DNA of 64,000 nucleotides from Streptomyces sp. NBC_00582 (GTDB lineage Bacteria; Actinomycetota; Actinomycetes; Streptomycetales; Streptomycetaceae): NCBI RefSeq assembly GCF_036345155.1, contig NZ_CP107772.1, positions 310,001 to 374,000 of the forward strand, read 5' to 3'. Shown piece by piece: positions 36,001 to 44,706 of this stretch (position 1 is its first letter; each line of letters starts with the position of its first letter). The notes under the pieces were generated by a model. It saw only the letters and a program-made list of their open reading frames with translations, ran no database searches and was not told where the DNA came from. The position numbers and the translations under genes were made by a program.

Positions 36001-36142
36001 CGGAGCCCCTTGGTCGCCGGTGTGATGAGTGAGACCACCACGCCAACGACGAGGGGCTCCGCCATGTCACCGCCCCTGCTGACCAGCCCATTTCACCCCT
36101 GCAGCAGAGGATGAAAGAGGCTCACTGCGTCAGCTCGGACAC

Positions 36143-36179
36143 GACTGTTCCTGGCGAGGGATTCTCGCCAGGAACAGTC
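36143..36179. terminator. Perfect 16-bp hairpin
   Basis: GACTGTTCCTGGCGAG (36143-36158) pairs fully with 36164-36179 around GGATT. It lies just beyond the stop of the minus-strand secreted protein gene and is probably its terminator. Confidence 0.85.
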
Positions 36180-36197
36180 AGGCCTTCTCGTGCTGTC

Positions 36198-36998
36198 TCA
36201 GCAGCGGTCGGATTTACGGACCGGGCGGTCATGGGCCACGTACTGGCCTTCAGGCGAGCCGTCGGACTTGATCACCTCGCCTATGGCGTCGTAGTAGGCG
36301 CCGTAGGAGGTGATCTCGTTGTAGTTACGGCCGCGCCAATTGGAGCTTTTGCCCCCGTCCCACTTGTACACGTAGATGTGGAAGACCGGGTTGGAACGCA
36401 CCGTACGCATCACCGGGCGCAGCGACAGCCATCCCACCCGGCGCGGGCCGACGGCAAGGCCGGTGGTCGTGGACCAGCCCGACGTCTTCGCGTACGACCA
36501 GGTGTGGGTGTAGCTGCCACCCGCCTGGACCTCAAGGACCTTCTCGAGGGCTGTCCAGTTGATGCCGAACTGGGCGCTGACGCTGTTCTCCGTGGTGCTG
36601 GTCGTGCTCCCGCTCGTCTGCAAGTTCTGAGTCAGCGTGGATTTGTGGGCGCAGTTCACGAGCGTGTTGCTGACCTGACTCTCGGACCCGGGCCAGGTCC
36701 AGCTGGTCGACTGCGGGTAGCTGCAGTAGCCGTCGAACGTCTCCCACGGCGCCGTCAGCCCCCCGAAGCGGAACGTGGCGCCGTCGGACTGCCGGATCTC
36801 GCCGGTGTTGACGTTGATTTTCCAGAACGAGAGGTCCGTCGAGCCCGTGCAGATGCTCCCCAGGATGTGGTTGGTGTCGAACGGCTCGCGGCCGCTGATG
36901 TCGGTTGCGGCGCTCGCCGGCGTAACCAGCATCAGCCCCGAGGCCAGGCTCAGGGCACCGACAACTGCCGTGCGTTTGATTGCAGTACGGGAAATCAC
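36198..36998 (-). CDS. Secreted protein of unknown function, beta-rich, Ser/Thr-rich
   Basis: A 266-aa protein with a clear Sec signal peptide ending TPASA-ATD. The mature part has a first domain with paired cysteines (ILGSICTGS, FDGYCSYPQS). A long Ser/Thr-rich stretch follows (LQTSGSTTSTTENSVSAQFG) with alternating polar/hydrophobic strands, then HTWSYAKTSGWSTTTGLAVG. This pattern resembles the elongated beta domain of aerolysin/ETX-MTX2-type proteins, but this is a visual impression only. No catalytic motif is seen. It stands alone between IS remnants, which suggests horizontal acquisition. Confidence 0.7.
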   Translation of the reverse strand: MISRTAIKRTAVVGALSLASGLMLVTPASAATDISGREPFDTNHILGSICTGSTDLSFWKINVNTGEIRQSDGATFRFGGLTAPWETFDGYCSYPQSTSWTWPGSESQVSNTLVNCAHKSTLTQNLQTSGSTTSTTENSVSAQFGINWTALEKVLEVQAGGSYTHTWSYAKTSGWSTTTGLAVGPRRVGWLSLRPVMRTVRSNPVFHIYVYKWDGGKSSNWRGRNYNEITSYGAYYDAIGEVIKSDGSPEGQYVAHDRPVRKSDRC

Positions 36999-37032
36999 GT
37001 GGAGTACCTGCTCTCCTGAAGACGCGAGTTGG

Positions 37033-37868
37033 TCACTTGACTAGACCGCCTACGTGGGTCTGGAGCGTGGTGCGTGTTGGGGAACCCGCAGGCCGAGTGT
37101 GCCCGGGACGGCACCGCGGAAAATAGAGCCATTTGCCTCCACCGGCCGCGCACTTGGCGTATGGCGCGGTGGAGGAGTTCAACGTCTTGACCCACTGAGT
37201 CGGCGGTGGGTGGTGGCCAAAGGCCCGGGGGGCCAGGGGCAGTTCGGTCCGCATGTGGTCGGCTACCCGCCCGCCGACGATCATCCGCGAGTACACGTCC
37301 AGCACGAACGCACATATGCCCAGCCCGACCACGTGGGATATGTCCTCGTCACCGCCGCGAACGTCCAATGCCCAACCGGGCGCCGTGCCGCTTGATTCCG
37401 CGTGGATGTCCTCGATCACCGGCATGAGCTGTTCCGTCGCGGAGCCGGCGGGCCGACTTCGGCCGCTTCTTGCGGGCGAAGTACGTCGACGTCGACGGCG
37501 ACAGCTCCAGCACCCGGCAGACGGGATCGCCCCCGAGACCGTTCGCAATCAGGTGGTCACCTGCTCGGCCTCGTCCGGGGAGGGTCGGTCTCCTGGGCAA
37601 AAAACACCGAGGCGGCTTTCAGGATCTCGTTAGCATGCTTCAACTCGGCGTTCTCCTTGCGGAGTTGCTTCAGTTCGTCGCGCTCGGCGGTAGTGAGCCG
37701 GTCGTCGCGTTCGCCATGGTCGACCTGGGCCTGGCGGACCCTGCCGCGCAGGGCCTCCTAGTGGATACCCAGGTCCTTCGCGACGTGCGCGATCGGGCGG
37801 CCGGTGGTGCGGACCTCGCGGACCGATCGCTCACGAAGTTCATCGGGGTACTTACGAAGTGCTGGCAT
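37033..37868 (-). pseudogene. Degenerate IS3-family element (orfA and orfB fragments)
   Basis: The orfA part starts at ATG 37868 with MPALRKYPDELRERSVREVR, the usual IS3 helix-turn-helix start. It has an in-frame TAG after DLGIH and later KQLRKENAELKHANEILKAA, the leucine-zipper segment. The orfB remnants further on (ICAFVLDVYSRMIVGGRVAD, the DDE-domain second Asp region) are scattered over frames. The element is inactive. Confidence 0.8.
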
Positions 37869-38287
37869 GGTGCTGGTGGATTTCTTCACCAGGACCGTAA
37901 CCGTGGCATCAGGGACTCCACAAATCTCAGGACAGCTCAGATCCCCGGGGCACGAACAGGAGGCCCTGACGCGTGTCCCGGCGGGAAGGCCCCGACGTCA
38001 GTTCGGGTTCGGCCGATGTCGTCGGTCAGCGCAGCAGTTCAGCCAGCTCGGTGGCCTTGCTCCGGGCCGTCCACGAGATGCACCTGGATGTGAGGGAATT
38101 GCGCTCAACGCCCCTTGCGGAGGAGAGGAGTTGGCGTTGGGGGCAAATGCCCCTAGTGCGGGCCCGTTTTCGAAAGACATGGTTGACGCCTCCCCTGGAC
38201 CAACACTGGACAACGGTCGCCGCTCAGGTCCCGAGTGTGCCGGCTGGTCAGCGGTCCGAATCCCACGTCAACGAAAACGGACCCGAG
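37869..38287. other. Upstream region of the protease gene, no gene recognised
   Basis: This stretch holds the outer end of the IS3 remnant and the probable promoter of the protease. Open frames here show no known family. The reading frame of the protease stays open through it, but a start this far upstream would bury the signal peptide. Confidence 0.4.
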
Positions 38288-41200
38288 TTGAAACGCAGCA
38301 ACAGGCACGGCAGGTCGACTGTCCGACGTCTGATGGCTCCTTTGGCCGCATCCCTGGCAATCGTCTGCGCGGTGGTACCCGCCCACGCCGACCTCAACGG
38401 CAGGCCCGGCAACGCCGAGGCCCGAATGTACGTCGTCAAGCTCGCCGAGCCGCCCGTCACCACCTACCAGGGCGGTCTGAAGGGTCTGGCGCGCACCGCC
38501 CCGTCTCCCGGGAACCGCCTCAGGACGGGCACGGACGCGGTGAAGGCCTATGTGCGTCACCTGGACGACCGCCGCGACGAGGTCCTCGACGACGTCCCCG
38601 GCGTCAGGAAGCTCTACGAGTACAGCTACGCCTTCAACGGCTTCGCCGCGAAGCTGACCGCCCGCCAGGCGGCGCAGCTGTCCGCCACTCCCGGGGTGGT
38701 CTCACTGACCCCCGATAAGGCCGTCCCCCTGCCCCCGGCACCCGACGGATCCACCTCAGCGGCGGCGACGTGGGACGTCCGTACCCCGGCGGCAGCCCGC
38801 GGTGACCAGCCCCGACATCGGCGTTCCGTACCCGACGCCGAAGGCCGCGCGGCTGGTGCGAAGGGGAGCACGGACACGGCCGACGGCTCGGTCCCCCCTC
38901 CCGACATCCCGCGCTTTTTGGGTCTGGACGGTGAGAAGGGGCTCTGGTCCAAGCTCGGCGGCCCTGAACACGCTGGCGAAGGCACCATCATCGGCGTCGT
39001 GGACGGCGGCATCGACCCGACGAACCCGATGCTCGCCCCCCTCTCCGAACCCCGCCCCGACGCCGACGCCATCGCCAATAAGTGGCACGGCACCTGCGAC
39101 GCGGGCGACGACCCCGCCCACAAAGTGACCTGCAACAACAAGCTCATCGGCGCCCGGTGGTTCCGCGGGGGAGTCCCGGACCCCACCTCCGACGACATTC
39201 CGTCTCCCCGGGACCTGGACAGCCACGGCACCCACACCGCCACCACCGCAGCCGGCAACTACGCCACCCCCGCGGAGCTCCCGGAGCTGGGGGTGCGTGG
39301 CAAGGTCAGCGGTATCGCCCCGGCCGCCCGGGTGGCCGCGTACAAGGCGTGTTGGCACGACGGCTGCTGGGACACGGACCTCACCGCGGCGGTCGACCAG
39401 GCCGTGGCAGACGGCGTGGACGTCATCAGCTACTCCATCGGCGGACAGCTCACCACTTCCGAATCCATGGAGGCCATGTTCAACGCCGCGAAGGCGGGCG
39501 TGTTCGTCTCCGCGGCCGCCGGCAACGCGGGACCCGAGACAGTGGGAAACACCGCGCCGTGGATCACCACCGTCGCGGCCGAGACGCACGACTCCGGCTA
39601 CGACGCCACGCTGGTCCTGGGCGACGGCCGCCGTTTCACCAACGTCAGGCTGCAAGCCCCGGTCCCCACGGCCCCGTTGGTCACCGCTGACGACGTGCGC
39701 AAGTCGGATGCGGACGCGGCGCAGGCCACGCTGTGCGCGCCGGGCACCCTCGACCCCGCCAAGGTGAAGGGGCGGATCGTCATCTGCGACCGGGGCGGGG
39801 TGGCCATCTGGGACAAGGGCCGGGAGATCGCGGACGGGGGAGGCGTGGGCATGGCCGTGGCGAACACACCGACCAGTGCCAAGGACATCTTCCCGGACGA
39901 CTACGTTGTGCCCTCGGTCCAGCTGAGCCAGGAGGAGGGGAAGGCGGTCGGGGAGTACGCGGCCAAGGCCGGTGCCACGGGCAGGTTCGTCTCCGGCACC
40001 ATCCAGGTACGCGCTCCGCAGGTCACCTCGTTCTCCTCCGGCGGCCCCGAACTCTACAGCGGAGGCGACCTGCTCAAGCCCGACATCGCCGCCCCGGGCG
40101 AACGCATCCTGGCGGGCGTCGTACCCGACGACGACTCCCCTGACCGCTTCGGATTCTTCGACGGGACATCGATGGCGACCCCGCACATATCCGGCCTCGC
40201 CGCCCTGCTGAAACAGCTGCACCCCGACTGGTCACCCATGGAGGTCAAGTCGGCGCTGATGACCACGGCGACGACCACCGACAACGAGGGCAGGCCCATC
40301 GGCCGGCAGGTCGCCGATTCCGCCACCCCGCTCGACTACGGAGGCGGCTCTCCCCGGGCCACCCTCGCCGCCGACCCAGGTCTGGTCTACGACTCCACGT
40401 CCGCCGACTGGACGGCATACCTGTGCGGGATGCAGCGGCCGACCACCGTGGACGGCGTCGACGCCTGCGCGAAGGCCCGTTCCCTCGACCCCAGCGATCT
40501 GAACTACCCGTCCATCGCCGTCGGTGATCTGGCCGCCCGGCAAACGGTGACCCGCACGGTCACCAACGTCGGCAAAGACACCGCCACCTACCGGGCGACG
40601 CTCCAGACACCACCTGGCTACCAGGCTCAGGTCACCCCGCAGAGCCTTACCCTTCGCCCGGGAGCCTCGGCGACGTACCGGGTCACCTTCACCCGCACCG
40701 ACGCGCCCTACGGCGCCTTCTCCAGCGGCTCCCTCACCTGGAGCGACGCCCACAGCCACCACCGGGTCACCAGCCCGATCGCGCTGCGCGCCGCCCGCAT
40801 CGCCGCACCGGGCGAGATCGCCCTCAGGGGTGAGCGGTCCCTTCCGCTCACCGTACGGGCGGGCTGGAAGGGAGAACTGACCGCGCGGGCGGAGTTGTAC
40901 AAGGCCGAGAAGATCACCGGCACCGTCACCGGTGAGGACCAGGACTTCTTCTCGGCCCCGGGGGCCAGTGCCGCCGATGCGAAGATCCCCGTCCACGTCC
41001 CGGAGGGCGCCCCCTTCACCCGGGTCGCGGTCGATGCGGCGGACCATGTTCCCGGCAGCATCGTGGACGTCTTCGCCTTCGACAAGAACGGAGTTGAAGT
41101 CTCTCCCGAGCCGCAGATCGGCTCCCAGGACTACATCGACCTGCCGCCCGGCGACTACGACGTCTACGTGGTGCAGTACGCCACGCCGAAGGGCACCGAC

Positions 41201-41422
41201 AGCCAGCAGTACACGCTGCGCCTGTGGAAGGTGGGCCAGACGGCCCCGGCCGTCCGGCCCACCGTCACCCCCGCCACCCAGTCCGTCACGCCGGCCGCCC
41301 AGAGCCGGATGACGGTGAAGTGGCCGGACGCCGCGCGAGGCGAGCGGTACGTCGGCATCATCGAGTACGGCGACGGGTCCCAGCCCGAGGGGCTTACCAA
41401 GCTGGCCGTGACCCCGCAATAG
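38288..41422 (+). CDS. Secreted subtilisin-like serine protease (S8) with prodomain and PA insert
   Basis: A large secreted protease of about 1044 aa. The signal peptide (positively charged start, then MAPLAASLAIVCAVVPAHA) is followed by an inhibitor I9-like propeptide (YVVKLAEPPVTTYQ to about residue 150). The catalytic triad lies in GVVDGGIDPT (Asp), DSHGTHTAT (His) and DGTSMATPHISG (Ser). A PA domain is inserted between His and Ser, a Fn3-like domain follows the catalytic part, and two further beta-sandwich regions complete the C-terminus. The start is uncertain: TTG 38288 gives a normal signal peptide, while GTG 38237 and ATG 38147 are in-frame alternatives. Confidence 0.88.
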   Translation: MKRSNRHGRSTVRRLMAPLAASLAIVCAVVPAHADLNGRPGNAEARMYVVKLAEPPVTTYQGGLKGLARTAPSPGNRLRTGTDAVKAYVRHLDDRRDEVLDDVPGVRKLYEYSYAFNGFAAKLTARQAAQLSATPGVVSLTPDKAVPLPPAPDGSTSAAATWDVRTPAAARGDQPRHRRSVPDAEGRAAGAKGSTDTADGSVPPPDIPRFLGLDGEKGLWSKLGGPEHAGEGTIIGVVDGGIDPTNPMLAPLSEPRPDADAIANKWHGTCDAGDDPAHKVTCNNKLIGARWFRGGVPDPTSDDIPSPRDLDSHGTHTATTAAGNYATPAELPELGVRGKVSGIAPAARVAAYKACWHDGCWDTDLTAAVDQAVADGVDVISYSIGGQLTTSESMEAMFNAAKAGVFVSAAAGNAGPETVGNTAPWITTVAAETHDSGYDATLVLGDGRRFTNVRLQAPVPTAPLVTADDVRKSDADAAQATLCAPGTLDPAKVKGRIVICDRGGVAIWDKGREIADGGGVGMAVANTPTSAKDIFPDDYVVPSVQLSQEEGKAVGEYAAKAGATGRFVSGTIQVRAPQVTSFSSGGPELYSGGDLLKPDIAAPGERILAGVVPDDDSPDRFGFFDGTSMATPHISGLAALLKQLHPDWSPMEVKSALMTTATTTDNEGRPIGRQVADSATPLDYGGGSPRATLAADPGLVYDSTSADWTAYLCGMQRPTTVDGVDACAKARSLDPSDLNYPSIAVGDLAARQTVTRTVTNVGKDTATYRATLQTPPGYQAQVTPQSLTLRPGASATYRVTFTRTDAPYGAFSSGSLTWSDAHSHHRVTSPIALRAARIAAPGEIALRGERSLPLTVRAGWKGELTARAELYKAEKITGTVTGEDQDFFSAPGASAADAKIPVHVPEGAPFTRVAVDAADHVPGSIVDVFAFDKNGVEVSPEPQIGSQDYIDLPPGDYDVYVVQYATPKGTDSQQYTLRLWKVGQTAPAVRPTVTPATQSVTPAAQSRMTVKWPDAARGERYVGIIEYGDGSQPEGLTKLAVTPQ

Positions 41423-41443
41423 CCGCCTACGGCAGAAAGCGCC

Positions 41444-41473
41444 CGCCCGTGAACCTCGCAAGGTTCACGGGCG
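41444..41473 (+). terminator. Terminator hairpin after the S8 protease
   Basis: CGCCCGTGAACCT (41444-41456) pairs perfectly with 41461-41473 around a 4-nt loop, 22 bp after the stop. Confidence 0.88.
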
Positions 41474-41685
41474 TCGGCGTACCCCAGGCGATTTCTCGGC
41501 AGTTGCGCACCGAGTTCGAAGTGATACCGGCGATGTGAATGCGGTAGTACTCCGGTAGGAGTCGAGGAGGTGGTTTTTAGTTCTTTGGGCCAAAGGCCGC
41601 AAGGGCACGGGGTCGTACCCTTTGTGGCTGTAGGCGGAGTGAGTCGCCCCCAAGACTCCGTCACGCCCCCACAACTGGAGTTGTA

Positions 41686-42432
41686 ATGCCGCCCCGCGTG
41701 GTCACTGGGTCATCTTCTTCCAGACTTCCTTTGTCACTTGCGCTCGTCACCGACAGCGGCCTCGTTCCGAACGATCTGTCGGCGGACCGCGTCCGACTGG
41801 TCACCGAACCATCCGATGTCCGAGCGGAAGACGATGTCCTGCTGTTCTATGGACAGGGAATGGCACGCGAACTGATGCGTTTCTGCGACGAACTCGAGGG
41901 CGTGCTGCCACCGACCGCGGTGTTGGCGCACTCGTTGGACTGGGACGACGTGTTCCTGGCGCTCGAGCAGGGGGCCACCGGCTATCTGTTGGAGAACCGG
42001 TACGCCTTCCTGCTCAACGAAGCACTGTTGTGCACCTTTCGCGGCACCGGATTCCTGGACCCCGTCGTCGCCGCTGCATGGGTGAGGGCGGTTACCGGCC
42101 CGGTGAGGGAGACATCCGGCAGGAAGCGGTCGCGAACCGTGACCGAGATCCGCCCGGACCGGCGTTCTGCACTTTCACAGCGGGAACGCCAGGTCATGGA
42201 TCTGCTCGCCTCCGGCAAGAAAGTCCGCGAGGTCGCGCAGCACATGGTGCTCACCGAGAAGTCGGTCAGGAACTACCTGAGCCGCATCTACCACAAGCTC
42301 GAAGTACGGGGGCAGTCCGAGGCGATCCTGTACTGGATCGGTCGCCTGGAGCCATCCGTACCCGCTGCTCGGCAGAGAGCCACCACCACCCGTCGCCCGT
42401 CGACCGGAACGTCGGCCACCGTCCGCCAGTGA
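41686..42432 (+). CDS. LuxR-type (orphan response-regulator-like) transcription factor, 3' end altered
   Basis: A 248-aa regulator. The N-terminal half resembles a receiver domain without an obvious phosphorylation pocket (LALVTDSGLV, ALEQGATGYLLE). The C-terminal LuxR helix-turn-helix is intact (LSQRERQVMDLLASGKKVRE, then RNYLSRIYHKLEVRGQSEAI). Shortly after LYWIGRLE the frame enters an ISL3-type transposase fragment on the other strand, so the last 20-25 residues are not native. The DNA-binding part should still work. It lies at the border of the mycofactocin-type cluster. Confidence 0.82.
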   Translation: MPPRVVTGSSSSRLPLSLALVTDSGLVPNDLSADRVRLVTEPSDVRAEDDVLLFYGQGMARELMRFCDELEGVLPPTAVLAHSLDWDDVFLALEQGATGYLLENRYAFLLNEALLCTFRGTGFLDPVVAAAWVRAVTGPVRETSGRKRSRTVTEIRPDRRSALSQRERQVMDLLASGKKVREVAQHMVLTEKSVRNYLSRIYHKLEVRGQSEAILYWIGRLEPSVPAARQRATTTRRPSTGTSATVRQ

Positions 42433-42596
42433 TAGCCGTGCACCCGTCCCGACGAGGCCCCGCACACCGGGCAGACCGCGGTGTCCAGCGACGTCCGGGC
42501 CCGCACCACGATCCGCTCACCCTCGTCGACCACAAGCACCATGACCAGTGGGGACAGACCCGAAAACACCGTCTGCGCAAGCTCGTTGACACCCAT
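42373..42596 (-). pseudogene. N-terminal fragment of an ISL3-family transposase
   Basis: From ATG 42596 the minus strand reads MGVNELAQTVFSGLSPLVM and continues through VCPVCGASSGRVHGYHWRTV, the N-terminal zinc-finger region of ISL3 transposases. It breaks off where the LuxR gene begins. Only about 75 codons remain. Confidence 0.78.
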
Positions 42597-42660
42597 CACA
42601 TGAAGGTCAACGACCCTGACAACTCTCCGTCACCACCGAATGTGAGACAGGGCCGAACGA

Positions 42661-42927
42661 TTTACAGTCCCGCCCGCGATGCGCGAAGCGGGCGCCGGCA
42701 CCCTGCTGTTCACCAGCGGCGGCGGTTCGATCGATTCCGTCCCCATGCTCGGCAACGTCGACGCGGCCGGCGCGGCCCTGCGTAACTGGGTCCTCAACCT
42801 GAACAAGGAGCTGGCCGGCAGCGGCGTGCACGCCGCCCACGTGGCCATCAACGTCTGGATCGGCGACGACAGATCGAAGCGAAGTCCCCCTTCAAAGGAT
42901 ACAAGAGCAGGAATTACCAATCGGTAA
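42661..42927 (+). pseudogene. Short-chain dehydrogenase fragment
   Basis: Codons from about 42679 give MREAGAGTLLFTSGGGSIDS, LGNVDAAGAALRNWVLNLNK and GVHAAHVAINVWIGD, the middle and end of an SDR without its N-terminal NAD-binding half. The frame then runs into AT-rich DNA. It is a truncated remnant. Confidence 0.65.
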
Positions 42928-43104
42928 CTAATCTATACTTAGTCATTACTTGCTGCCTGTGGTCGTGGCGGACACATGTAATACACTCGGCAACGTTGGA
43001 GTTCAATCAAAGGAACTACTGAACTCCACCATACTCATATCTGACTCATGAATTTCGCTCGCCGATATCACGAAAGCGCGAGTCATTTCTTCAAGGAGCA
43101 TCGC
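42928..43104 (+). promoter_or_regulatory. Promoter region of the small secreted peptide, with an inverted repeat
   Basis: This AT-rich 177 bp contains the 8-bp inverted repeat GGAGTTCA (42998-43005) and TGAACTCC (43020-43027), separated by 14 bp. A strong ribosome-binding site, AAGGAG, lies six bases before the peptide start at 43105. The repeat may be an operator. Confidence 0.45.
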
Positions 43105-43260
43105 ATGCACATAAGGCTCTTGGGCCGTCGCGGCCGCCGTATCGTCCTGGCCGCGCTCACCGGAATTGTGTCCACGTTGCTACTGGCCAGTCCCGCGCCC
43201 GCAGCGGCGTCGGAGCAACCAGTGCGCGACGTCCCGCTGTGCTGCAGCTATGAGAACTGA
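43105..43260 (+). CDS. Small secreted peptide (51 aa) with C-terminal Cys-Cys, possible signalling pre-peptide
   Basis: The ATG at 43105 has an ideal AAGGAG ribosome-binding site; a longer in-frame start at 43048 lacks one. The first 34 residues form a signal peptide: a charged RLLGRRGRR region, a hydrophobic core (IVLAALTGIVSTLLLA) and an Ala-rich cleavage region. The remaining 16-17 residues, SEQPVRDVPLCCSYEN, would be released outside the cell. The gene ends tail-to-tail with an XRE-TPR regulator, overlapping it by 13 bp. That arrangement resembles peptide/receptor pairs of the RRNPP type. A RiPP or disulfide-peptide role is the alternative. No known family was recognised. Confidence 0.65.
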   Translation: MHIRLLGRRGRRIVLAALTGIVSTLLLASPAPAAASEQPVRDVPLCCSYEN

Positions 43261-44597
43261 GCCGACGCATTGGATGGTGTGCTGATCGCGCGAGTACGGC
43301 GCCACCCCATGCAGCGCATACCCTCGCGGTAGGCGTGCAAGGCGCGCTCGTACTCGCCGCACTCCTCCAGCATTTCCCCCAACTCGCCCCATGCGAGGCC
43401 GGCCTGACGGCCCGCCTCGGACGCCTCGAGCATCAGGGCGCCCCGTTCACACGCGGCCTGCGCCGCCTCCTGGTCTCCGCGTGCGAGGTGCGCGGCGGCC
43501 AGTGCTGTCAGGGCTCGAGCGGACTGCAAACGGTGCTGCGAACCGAGGAGGTGCAGCGCGTGGGTGGCGCGAGCGACGGCGGAGTCGGGGTCACCCAGGA
43601 GCAGGTGCGCCCGCGCCATCGACGTCTCGCAGTACGCCAGGTCGACGTTGTTTCCGGACCTGGAGAGGCTCTGCGCGGCCTGGTCGAGGAGTTCCTTCGC
43701 GGTCTGGGCGTCCGGCTGGTCGGTCCTCAGCAGCAGTCCCGCGTAGGCGTTGCGCAGGCGGGCCAGGGCGCGTTCGTCGTCGCCTTCGGAATAAATCGCC
43801 AGAGCTCGTTCGATCAGCAAGAGCGCGTCCGCGCGCCTGCCCTGCTGGCTCATCACCACGCTGGCGTTCCAGTAGACAGCGCCCAGCGCTTTGCGGTCCT
43901 CGATCTTCTGGGCGCGTTCGATGGTCTGAGAGGCCAGGTAGGCGGCGCGGCTCAGGTCGCCCCGCTCGTAGTATAGGCCGACCAGAGTCGAGGCGATCTC
44001 GACGCTGTGAAGTGTCGGCGGGATGTTGAGGGAGTCGAGTTCATTCAGGACGTTCTCGGCCAATCCGATGGCGTACGAGAGGTCGCCCAGTTCCCGGTAA
44101 CAGCGGCATAGCGGCACCACATGGGCCAGCGATGCCACGCGGTCCGGGAAACGCAGGGAATCCTGGTGCAGGCCCTCGTAGTGTTCCACCGCCTCCTCGA
44201 GGCGGCCACTCAGCTCCAGGCAGCGGGAAACCCCCCACTCTGCGCGGTACCAGATGTCGGGGTGTTCCGCCTTCGGCGCCTTCTCCTGAACGCTCCGGAA
44301 GGAGCTCAGGGCGCCTTCCCGGTCGCCGTTGTTGAGCGCCATTTCGGCGTAGCGGAGGTCCAGTTCGAGATCCTGAACGTCGACGTGGTCGACATGCCTG
44401 ATCAGTTCGCCGGGCTCGCAGTGCAGGCGTTCGGCGAATTGACTGAGAACCTCCGCTGATGGGGTGCGTTTGCCCGCCTCGACGAGCGAGACGTAGCTCG
44501 GTGAGAGGTCCGCCCCCGCGAGTTCCGCCTGCGACAGGCCGGCCTCGCGACGCAGGCGGCGGATATGCGAACCAAGCGCCTTCGGATCCATTGGCAC
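43248..44597 (-). CDS. XRE-family regulator with TPR domain (RRNPP-like architecture)
   Basis: A 449-aa protein. The N-terminal helix-turn-helix reads LGSHIRRLRREAGLSQAELA and SPSYVSLVEAGKRTPSAEVL. The rest (about residues 75-440) is a run of helical tetratricopeptide-like repeats, for example YWNASVVMSQQGRRADALLL and AYCETSMARAHLLLGDPDSA. In Gram-positive RRNPP receptors such a TPR domain binds a re-imported signal peptide. It lies next to the small secreted peptide and the JmjC-P450-aaRS operon. A 20-bp motif shared with two other promoters of the cluster lies 48-67 bp upstream of its start, so it is the leading candidate for cluster regulator with autoregulation. Confidence 0.88.
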   Translation of the reverse strand: MPMDPKALGSHIRRLRREAGLSQAELAGADLSPSYVSLVEAGKRTPSAEVLSQFAERLHCEPGELIRHVDHVDVQDLELDLRYAEMALNNGDREGALSSFRSVQEKAPKAEHPDIWYRAEWGVSRCLELSGRLEEAVEHYEGLHQDSLRFPDRVASLAHVVPLCRCYRELGDLSYAIGLAENVLNELDSLNIPPTLHSVEIASTLVGLYYERGDLSRAAYLASQTIERAQKIEDRKALGAVYWNASVVMSQQGRRADALLLIERALAIYSEGDDERALARLRNAYAGLLLRTDQPDAQTAKELLDQAAQSLSRSGNNVDLAYCETSMARAHLLLGDPDSAVARATHALHLLGSQHRLQSARALTALAAAHLARGDQEAAQAACERGALMLEASEAGRQAGLAWGELGEMLEECGEYERALHAYREGMRCMGWRRTRAISTPSNASAQFS

Positions 44598-44644
44598 TCA
44601 GCTCCCCAGACAGACTTTACTGAACGACCCTAGAATGAAACTGT

Positions 44645-44664
44645 CAGTCAAGTCGTCTTGTCAA
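44645..44664 (+). promoter_or_regulatory. Shared cluster motif, copy 1 (promoter of the XRE-TPR gene)
   Basis: CAGTCAAGTCGTCTTGTCAA matches copy 2 (48091-48110) at 15 of 20 positions. The common core of all three copies is AGTCAA-N8-TGTCA. It lies in the 109-bp gap between the JmjC stop and the XRE-TPR start. Confidence 0.6.
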
Positions 44665-44706
44665 GATGCTATGGCCACCAATCTTTCGGCAGGCTGCCCC
44701 GGCGTG

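Noticed and set aside
37973..38287. N-terminal extension of the S8 protease
   Set aside because: The codons lack protein-like features and would place the signal peptide about 100 residues inside the protein.
43048..43104. A longer start for the small secreted peptide
   Set aside because: ATG 43048 has no ribosome-binding site and would put 19 polar residues before the signal peptide. ATG 43105 has AAGGAG at ideal spacing.
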